Assembly (NCBI GenBank): GCA_029961075.1
Contig: JASBVL010000036.1
Span: 1-36,614 of the forward strand
Direction: 5' to 3'
DNA: 36,614 bases
Origin: Sphaerobacter sp.
GTDB taxonomy: Bacteria; Chloroflexota; Chloroflexia; Thermomicrobiales; Thermomicrobiaceae
Shown here piece by piece: positions 31,727 to 36,614 of this stretch. The position numbers were made by a program, and so were the translations under genes. Within the stretch, counting starts at the first letter, position 1; the number at the start of each line of letters is the position of its first letter. The notes under the pieces were generated by a model. That model searched no databases and had not been told where the DNA came from. It worked only from the letters and a program-made list of their open reading frames with translations.

Positions 31727-33015
31727 GCCGTCCCCTCCCGCTGGTGCAGCAGGGTGTCGAGCAGGCGCCAGCCCTCCCGCACGAGATGGGCGCGGGCGAG
31801 CGCGGTGTCCGGGACGGCGTCGCTGGCGACCGCCTGATACCCCTTGTGGCTGTGGACGTGGCGGAGCGCGGCGACGGTGCGCTCCAGGAGCGGGCGGTAT
31901 TCGGCCGGTGGCTCGCCCTCCCGATCCAGGGCCAGGAGCAGCCGGGCGATCTCGCCGGTCGGGTCGGGCGCGCCGGCCAACGCGACCAGGTCGACCGCTG
32001 GCCGGGTGTCGATGATGACCCGCTCGATGGTCGCGACGATGCGCCCGGTGTCGTCGGGCAACTCGAAGTCGTCTTCGAACCCGCGGGCGGCGGTCTCCAG
32101 CGCGCGGTGGAGGCGGGTGCGGCCGGTCAGGCGGACGCGGCAGCAGAGGTGCTCCAGCGGGCCAGCGTCACCGGCGGCCGCCCGCAGTGCCGCGCGGACC
32201 GCCTCCACCACCCGCGCCCGCACCTCCGCCTCGTCCTCGGCGTCGGTGAGGTCGACGGCGATGGTGTCGTAGCGTACCGAGGAGAGGGGGATGGGGCGCA
32301 CCACGGGCGGCGCGCCCGGCACCAGTTCGACGAGACACGCGCCGTGCGGGCCGGGCTCGCCCGGGTCCATGGCCTGGACCGAGCCCGGGTAGAGGACGGC
32401 CGGACCGCCGTCGTGCGGGAACAGCGCGGGCTGGTGGATGTGTCCCAGCAGCCACAGGTCGACCGGTGTCTGACGCAGGTCGGCCAGCGCGACCGGGCCG
32501 TAGCGGCTGCCCGGCTGGTCAAGGTCGGCGTGCAGCAGGCCGAGGACCGGGACCCCGTCGCCGGCGCGGCGTGGGTAGTGCAGCAGCGGGCTGGTGGGCA
32601 CCTGCGCGGCCGGGAAAGACCAGCCGTCGACGTGCAGCAGCGGGCGGCCGTCGCGCACGACCGTCGCGCGCTCCCAGGTGCCGCTCTCGCCCAGCAGCCG
32701 GAAGCCCTCGACGTCGATCGTCCGCGCCAGGAGCGGGAGGGTGTCGTAGTCGTGGTTGCCCGCGACGGCGTAGGTGCGAATCCCCGTCTCGGCGAGGCGC
32801 CGCAGCCCCTGCTCGAGCGGGCCAAGGGCCTCGAACCAGCGGTTGTCGTGGTCGACGAGGTCGCCGCTGAGGGCGACGACGTGGACGCGCTCGCGGATGG
32901 CACAGTCGACGAGCCGCAGCCAGGCCCCGCGGCATGAGGCGGCGCCCTCCGCCGCTGTGGGTACCTTGCTGGAGCGGCGGCCGAGGTGAAGATCCCCGGC
33001 GCAGAGGATGCGCAC
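31723..33015 (-). CDS. YhaO/SbcD-like metallophosphoesterase (DNA exonuclease subunit)
   Basis: A 430-residue calcineurin-like phosphoesterase of the Mre11/SbcD type. The five metal-binding motifs are intact: GDLHLGR (residues 7-13), SGDLVDHDN, AGNHDYDTLP, LLHADL and GHIHQP. The C-terminal 200 residues form a capping region that in this family contacts the ATPase partner. The start is GTG 33015, with AGGAGG 11 bp upstream or GGGGGAGAG immediately before. A strong sigma70-type promoter lies about 100 bp upstream. The stop overlaps the ATPase start, so the two subunits are translationally coupled. Likely role: ATP-dependent dsDNA end or hairpin processing. Confidence 0.9.
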   Translation of the reverse strand: MRILCAGDLHLGRRSSKVPTAAEGAASCRGAWLRLVDCAIRERVHVVALSGDLVDHDNRWFEALGPLEQGLRRLAETGIRTYAVAGNHDYDTLPLLARTIDVEGFRLLGESGTWERATVVRDGRPLLHVDGWSFPAAQVPTSPLLHYPRRAGDGVPVLGLLHADLDQPGSRYGPVALADLRQTPVDLWLLGHIHQPALFPHDGGPAVLYPGSVQAMDPGEPGPHGACLVELVPGAPPVVRPIPLSSVRYDTIAVDLTDAEDEAEVRARVVEAVRAALRAAAGDAGPLEHLCCRVRLTGRTRLHRALETAARGFEDDFELPDDTGRIVATIERVIIDTRPAVDLVALAGAPDPTGEIARLLLALDREGEPPAEYRPLLERTVAALRHVHSHKGYQAVASDAVPDTALARAHLVREGWRLLDTLLHQREGTA

Positions 33016-33113
33016 CTCTCCCCCTGCCTCCTGCCTGCGCGCGCACGGTCCGAGCCGGCCGGTGTATCGTTAGGCAGCCGGGCGCGTGCCCGGTCCGCAT
33101 CAGCGTCGTCGCG

Positions 33114-33143
33114 ATGATACCCGCATTGAGGGAAACCTGACAA
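33114..33143 (-). promoter_or_regulatory. sigma70-type promoter of the yhaO/yhaN-like operon
   Basis: Minus strand TTGTCA (33143-33138), 18 bp, then TATCAT (33119-33114); each hexamer matches five of six consensus positions. It lies 99 bp upstream of the GTG start. Confidence 0.7.
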
Positions 33144-33207
33144 TAGGGCGGATGTTGCGGATTGGGTCGCGTTGCGGTGCGACGGGTCGGGCGATGGGAG
33201 GCGAGCG

Positions 33208-33537
33208 ATGGGCGTGACGATGCGGCGGACCCGGGACGGCTTCGCGCCGGCCGCGCGGTGCGACCGCTGCGGCGCGGACGTGCCGGGGACCGGCTACGGC
33301 GTGTGGCGCGTCGACGTCGCGCCGGGCACCCCCGACGACGGTCTCGTGCTCCTCGTCTGCGGCGACGCGTGCCTGGAGCCGCTCCTGGCCGAGCGCGAGG
33401 GGGACTGGGTGGCCACGCCGGTCGATGCGCTGCTGGTGAGCCTCCTGCACACGATGGCGATCGACCCGGAGGCCGTGCTCAGGCGGGAGCTGGCCGACTG
33501 GGCCGCGTGGCACACGCGGAACGAGGCGCCGGACTAG
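33208..33537 (+). CDS. small hypothetical protein with zinc-knuckle cysteines
   Basis: A 109-residue protein I do not recognise. It has CDRCGAD near residue 19 and CGDACLEPLL near residue 51, spaced like a four-Cys metal site (CxxC then CxxxC), with a short beta-rich segment between (GYGVWRVDVAPG, GLVLLVC). The C-terminal helix region ends in LADWAAWHTRNEAPD. ATG 33208 has GGGAGG upstream. It runs divergently from the nuclease operon. It may be a metal-binding regulator or accessory protein; there is no firm basis for more. Confidence 0.6.
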   Translation: MGVTMRRTRDGFAPAARCDRCGADVPGTGYGVWRVDVAPGTPDDGLVLLVCGDACLEPLLAEREGDWVATPVDALLVSLLHTMAIDPEAVLRRELADWAAWHTRNEAPD

Positions 33538-33539
33538 GA

Positions 33540-33718
33540 ACGTGCGTACTGCGTACTGCGTATTGCGTGGTGCGTGGGGACCGCTCTTGAGTCCGGCGGC
33601 GCTCACCTGCAGGGCGTCGACTGGTCTCCCCGGCTGAGTGCGTCCCACGCTCACGCCGCACTGGGGCTCGGAACACCGAGCACGATACGCACGACGCAAC
33701 ACGCAGTACGCAATACGA
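33540..33718. repeat. intergenic element bounded by inverted heptamer arrays
   Basis: The left end (33542-33576) carries about five tandem 7-bp units of the form [CGT]TGCGT[AG]; the right end (33685-33717) carries the same units in reverse complement. The pair could fold into an imperfect stem of about 33 bp around a 108-bp core that itself has a 6-bp hairpin (33666-33671 with 33676-33681). Open frames across it encode only repetitive artefact peptides. It looks like a dispersed, MITE-like or structural intergenic repeat, but its dispersal cannot be tested here. Confidence 0.65.
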
Positions 33719-33747
33719 ACCCTCACGCATGACCCATCGTCCGGCCC

Positions 33748-34260
33748 TCAGCCCACGAGATCGCCGTAGCTGGTCGCGACCGGCTCGGCGCTCTCCAGGC
33801 TCAACGCCTGCTTGACGTGGGCGTGCTCGGCCGCGGCCTCGTCCTCCCGCTGGAGCGCGACGAGCGTCTCCAGCTCGACGAAGTCGCCCAGGCCCTCGAC
33901 CCGGTCCAGGTGGATGCGGGTCGAGCCGTAGCGGAGAAGGTGCCGCTGCTTCGCGACGACCGCGCGGACGCCGAGCGTGCGGGCGAGGATGCGCTCGAGC
34001 GTGTCCGCGGCCGCCACGTGCAGCAGCTCGTAGTCGGAGGGGCGGCTGCCGGGCGCATCGGGCCGGTGGTAGGAGATGAGCGTCCCGCCGGGCTGCCCGA
34101 CCGTGCGCCGCAGCTTCAATCGGCCGCGCGGCACGTGGAAGTAGGTGTCGATGTCGCGCCAGGCGCCCTCGTCGCGCGCGCCGAGCGCGGTCGCCGCCCG
34201 CCGCACGGCATCGAGATCGTCGACCCGCGCCTTGAACTCCAGGTTCCGCCGGCCTGCCAT
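33748..34260 (-). CDS. CYTH-domain protein (class IV adenylate cyclase / CyaB-like)
   Basis: CYTH proteins bind triphosphates in a beta tunnel; members include class IV adenylate cyclases, thiamine triphosphatases and polyphosphatases. The 170-residue protein begins NLEFKARVDDLDAVR, a shortened form of the ExExK signature, followed by DIDTYFHVPRGRLKLRR, a strand with KQRHLLRYGSTRIHLDRV and LGDFVELETLV, all in family order with the tunnel-lining Arg, Lys and Glu residues. Which substrate it uses cannot be read from sequence. ATG 34260 begins the ORF. The heptamer-repeat element lies just downstream of its stop. Confidence 0.88.
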   Translation of the reverse strand: MAGRRNLEFKARVDDLDAVRRAATALGARDEGAWRDIDTYFHVPRGRLKLRRTVGQPGGTLISYHRPDAPGSRPSDYELLHVAAADTLERILARTLGVRAVVAKQRHLLRYGSTRIHLDRVEGLGDFVELETLVALQREDEAAAEHAHVKQALSLESAEPVATSYGDLVG

Positions 34261-34343
34261 TCCCTGCTCCCGTCCCTCGCCTGCGCGGGGTCACGCGCCC
34301 GGTCACCCCGGACGAGTCTAACCCACCGGCGGCGGCGCCGCGA

Positions 34344-34372
34344 TTGACGGCCACGGGACGGCGGTCTATGAT
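34344..34372 (+). promoter_or_regulatory. sigma70-type promoter of the FAD oxidoreductase gene
   Basis: TTGACG (34344-34349), exactly 17 bp, then TATGAT (34367-34372); each hexamer matches five of six positions. The leader to the ATG is about 35 nt. Confidence 0.75.
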
Positions 34373-34414
34373 CGGCCCCCCAAGACCGGGTGGACGAGTG
34401 GGAGGAGCACCGCG

Positions 34415-35599
34415 ATGCAGACTGCGGATGTGGTCGTCGTCGGCGCCGGCGCCAACGGTGCCAGCACGGCCTATCACCTGGCCCGGGCCGGGGTCAAGAA
34501 GGTCGTCGTCGTGGAGCGGCGGCACCTCGCGGCCGGGGCGACCGGCAAGAGTGGGGCGCTGGTGCGGACCCACTACACGAACGAGCCGGAGACCCGGCTG
34601 GCCCTGGAGAGCCTGCGCTACTTCGCCAACTGGTCGGAGGTGGTGGGCGGCGAGTGCGGCTTCCAGCGCATCGGCCTGATGGTCTTCGTCCCCCCGGAGT
34701 GCGACCATCACCTGGAGGCCAACGTGGCCATGCACCGGGAGCTGGGGGTCAACGCGCACCTGCTGTCGCCGGAGGCGGCGCGCGAGCTCGACCCGTCGCT
34801 GCGCGTGGACGACGTCCTGCGGGTGGCCTACGAGCCCGACTCCGGCTTCGCCGACCCGAACGCGACGACCTACAGCTTCGCCCGCGCGGCGATGGACCTC
34901 GGCGTGACGTTCCAGCTCGACACGCGGGTGACGCGCGTGCTGACGGAAGGGGACCGGGTGACCGGGGTGGAGACGACCGCCGGAACCATCGCGGCGCCGG
35001 TGGTGGTCGTCGCGGCCGGGGCGTGGGCCAACCAGCTCTTCGCGCCGCTGGGGATCGACCTGGGCCTGGTGCCGAGCTACGCGCGGGTGACGGTCTTCCG
35101 CTGGGCGCTGGACCGCTCCCCCCGCCACCTGACGTACATCGACCGGATCAATCACACCTGGGCGCGGCCGGTCGACGGCAACTGCACGCTGATCGGCGGC
35201 GAGCAGGGGGTCCGCCCCGCGGCCGATCCGGAGCAGTACAGCGAGGCGGTCTCGCAGGACTTCATCGACTACTGCCGCGAGCGGCTCGTGGCGCGCTGGC
35301 CGGTGATGCGGCACAGCACGGTGCGCGGCAACTGGGCCGGCGTCCTGATGCGCAGCCCCGACTCCCGGCCGATCATCGACCGGCTGCCGCAGTACGAGGG
35401 GCTGTTCTGCATGACCGGCGACAGCGGCACCTCGTTCAAGACCAGCCCGGCAATTGGCAAGTGCCTGGCGGAGTGGATCACCGAGGGGCGGCCGAAGACG
35501 GTCGACCTGACTCCGTTCCGCTCGACGCGTTTCGCTGAGGGGCAGCCCTGGATCGACGCGAACGACTACGGCGAGAGCCAGGCCACCATCTCGCGGTAA
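34415..35599 (+). CDS. FAD-dependent oxidoreductase, DAO/sarcosine oxidase beta-like
   Basis: A flavin amine oxidoreductase of the DAO family, of the type that oxidises N-methyl amino acids or D-amino acids/glycine. The 394-residue protein starts with the dinucleotide fold VVVVGAGANGASTAYHLARA (about residues 5-24), has the acidic end of beta-2 (VVVERRHLAAGATGKS), the second FAD strand (VVVVAAGAWANQLFAPLGID) and the C-terminal FAD contact GDSGTSFKTSPAIGKCLAEW. The closest match by eye is sarcosine oxidase subunit beta or a dimethylglycine-type enzyme, but no partner subunit is adjacent. GGGAGGAG precedes ATG 34415. It looks monocistronic. Confidence 0.87.
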   Translation: MQTADVVVVGAGANGASTAYHLARAGVKKVVVVERRHLAAGATGKSGALVRTHYTNEPETRLALESLRYFANWSEVVGGECGFQRIGLMVFVPPECDHHLEANVAMHRELGVNAHLLSPEAARELDPSLRVDDVLRVAYEPDSGFADPNATTYSFARAAMDLGVTFQLDTRVTRVLTEGDRVTGVETTAGTIAAPVVVVAAGAWANQLFAPLGIDLGLVPSYARVTVFRWALDRSPRHLTYIDRINHTWARPVDGNCTLIGGEQGVRPAADPEQYSEAVSQDFIDYCRERLVARWPVMRHSTVRGNWAGVLMRSPDSRPIIDRLPQYEGLFCMTGDSGTSFKTSPAIGKCLAEWITEGRPKTVDLTPFRSTRFAEGQPWIDANDYGESQATISR

Positions 35600-35794
35600 C
35601 GGTTGCTCTGTGCGCTGCACAGTGACATCCGGGGGCCGGCTCCGTCGCCGGCCCCTGACCACCCATCCTGCCACACCGGCATGCGACCGACCGACGGCTC
35701 TACCCCGGATTGGTCGTCGGGCGGCGGCTTCGCACGTGCCGGCGACGCGGCGGCGTCCGTGGTAGACTCGGCCGTGGTGAGGAGCGTCGGCGGA

Positions 35795-36163
35795 ATGGCG
35801 TACCATGCGGTGAGGTTACATTGGACGGCCCTCCTGGCGGTCGTCATCCTGTTGCACCTCACCCTCTGGCATGCTGACCATCCCCATCGCTCGACGCCCA
35901 CCCCCGGTGGGGCCATGGCCCACCACGAGGTGGGGCCCATCGCCGATGCGACGGACGAGCTCGCCGTCTCGGCCTCCACGCCGCACCTGCCTTGCCTCGT
36001 CTCCACGGCATCGCCGCCGCCAGACGTACCCTCGTGCGGGCTACCGACGATCCCTGCGTCGATCGTGCCCGTGCTTACCACCCTGTTTCACCGCTCCACA
36101 CCCGTGCCGGTTTGTCCCGGTGGCCCCGAGCGGCAGGCCCTGCTGCAGCGCTTCCTCCTATGA
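35795..36163 (+). CDS. small secreted or membrane His/Cys-containing protein
   Basis: A 122-residue protein I cannot name. It has one N-terminal hydrophobic segment (about residues 10-26, WTALLAVVILLHLTLWH) acting as signal or anchor, a His-rich stretch (HADHPHR, MAHHEVG), three Cys residues (67, 81, 107) and a C-terminus ending QALLQRFLL. The His/Cys content and the position 81 bp upstream of a DUF305 gene suggest a metal-related envelope protein of the loosely defined DUF2946/DUF6153 sort; that is inference. The start ATG 35795 has GGAG about 12 bp upstream; an upstream in-frame GTG is possible. Confidence 0.55.
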   Translation: MAYHAVRLHWTALLAVVILLHLTLWHADHPHRSTPTPGGAMAHHEVGPIADATDELAVSASTPHLPCLVSTASPPPDVPSCGLPTIPASIVPVLTTLFHRSTPVPVCPGGPERQALLQRFLL

Positions 36164-36244
36164 TCGCGCCCCCCGGGCACCAATGGCGGCCCGGTCGCGC
36201 GTCCGTGTGTCGAAACCACGAAGCCAATGCAGAAAGGGAGACCC

Positions 36245-36614
36245 ATGCGAGGGGCAATCCTCGGTCTCGCGGGTGCTGTTGTGCTCGCGTTCGTTCTGGT
36301 CGCGTGCGGCGGAAGCTCGACGAGCCCATCGCCAACGCAGCCCCCCGTCGGCGCCGCGCCGACGGCAACCAGTGACCACATGGGACACGCTGGCATGACC
36401 GCATCCCCGCCGGCTGGCCCGGGGACGGCGGCGGGCACCCCCATGCCGGGTATGGCGATGCTCGACGATGAGAGCTTCATCGCCCTCATGATCGACCATC
36501 ATCAGGGGGCGATCGACATGGCCAAGCTCGCGCAGGATCGGGCGGAGCATCCGGAGATCCGGCAGCTCGCGCAGAACATCATCACCGCCCAGCAGCGCGA
36601 GATCGAGCAGATGC
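36245..36614 (+). CDS. DUF305 lipoprotein (partial, runs off window)
   Basis: The N-terminal 123 residues of a DUF305 protein, a ferritin-like four-helix family often found with copper-handling genes. The sequence has a signal with lipobox LVAC (Cys21), a Ser/Thr/Pro-rich linker with Met/His motifs (SDHMGHAGM, GMAML), then the diagnostic FIALMIDHHQGAIDMAKLAQ and EIRQLAQNIITAQQREIEQM. AAGGGAG precedes ATG 36245. The C-terminal half, normally with a second HH motif, is beyond the window edge. Confidence 0.9.
   Translation, partial: MRGAILGLAGAVVLAFVLVACGGSSTSPSPTQPPVGAAPTATSDHMGHAGMTASPPAGPGTAAGTPMPGMAMLDDESFIALMIDHHQGAIDMAKLAQDRAEHPEIRQLAQNIITAQQREIEQM

Noticed and set aside
28208-31837. A 1209-codon plus-strand open frame opposite the YhaN-like gene
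   Set aside because: Antisense of a clear ATPase; composition is the Gly/Arg/Ala-rich pattern expected from GC-rich shadow frames, with no family motif.
33540-33718. CRISPR array
   Set aside because: The repeat unit is only 7 bp with no unique spacers, and the two arrays are inverted.
33100-33726. Minus-strand frame of 208 codons across the heptamer element
   Set aside because: It encodes repeat-derived peptides and overlaps an unrelated gene on the other strand.

Overview
This GC-rich window (about 70% G+C by eye) is mostly one large flagellar locus, followed by a smaller unrelated accessory region. The gene set points to a monoderm or atypical-envelope bacterium. There are two sortases and an LPXTG protein; FlaG, FliW/CsrA, FlbD/SwrD-like and SwrB-like genes as in Gram-positive flagellar systems; and no flgH, flgI or flgA beside the rod genes. 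High G+C, many GTG starts and a heptamer intergenic repeat of a kind I associate with Chloroflexota make a Thermomicrobia/Sphaerobacter-like Chloroflexota a reasonable guess. That assignment is inference, not proof.

Minus strand, read right to left from 21.2 kb: a sigma70-like promoter (21145-21173) precedes fliP-fliQ-fliR-flhB-flhA-flhF (export gate and its GTPase), a small membrane protein, fliA (sigma28), a SwrB-like gene, an LPQTG-bearing secreted protein, and flgF-flgG (rod). Then flgM-flgN-flgK-flgL-fliW-csrA (two sigma28-type -10 sites, hairpin after csrA), a single flagellin gene with a near-consensus sigma28 promoter and strong terminator hairpin, flaG-fliD-fliS-fliT plus a lipoprotein sortase (sigma28 promoter), and finally flgC-fliE. 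Plus strand from 21.3 to 26.0 kb: flbD-motA-motB-fliL-fliM-fliN-fliO. A second, membrane-anchored sortase lies convergently at 26.1-26.8 kb. flgB, fliF, fliG, fliH, fliI, fliJ, fliK, flgD, flgE, flhG and all che genes are absent and would have to be elsewhere.

From 27.3 kb onward: a zinc-ribbon hypothetical protein; a two-gene YhaO/YhaN (SbcD/SbcC-like) nuclease-ATPase operon whose ATPase has an unassigned C-terminal extension of about 200 residues; a small Cys-rich protein; a heptamer-repeat intergenic element; a CYTH-domain protein; a DAO-family FAD oxidoreductase; a small His/Cys-containing secreted protein; and a truncated DUF305 lipoprotein at the right edge.

The most novel feature is a sortase system embedded in the flagellar operons. 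The sortase start overlaps the fliT stop, and the LPQTG substrate gene overlaps both its upstream SwrB-like gene and its downstream flgF, so both are translationally linked to flagellar genes. A second notable point is a textbook-shaped CsrA hairpin (AGGGAC hexaloop) in the flagellin leader, close to csrA and fliW.
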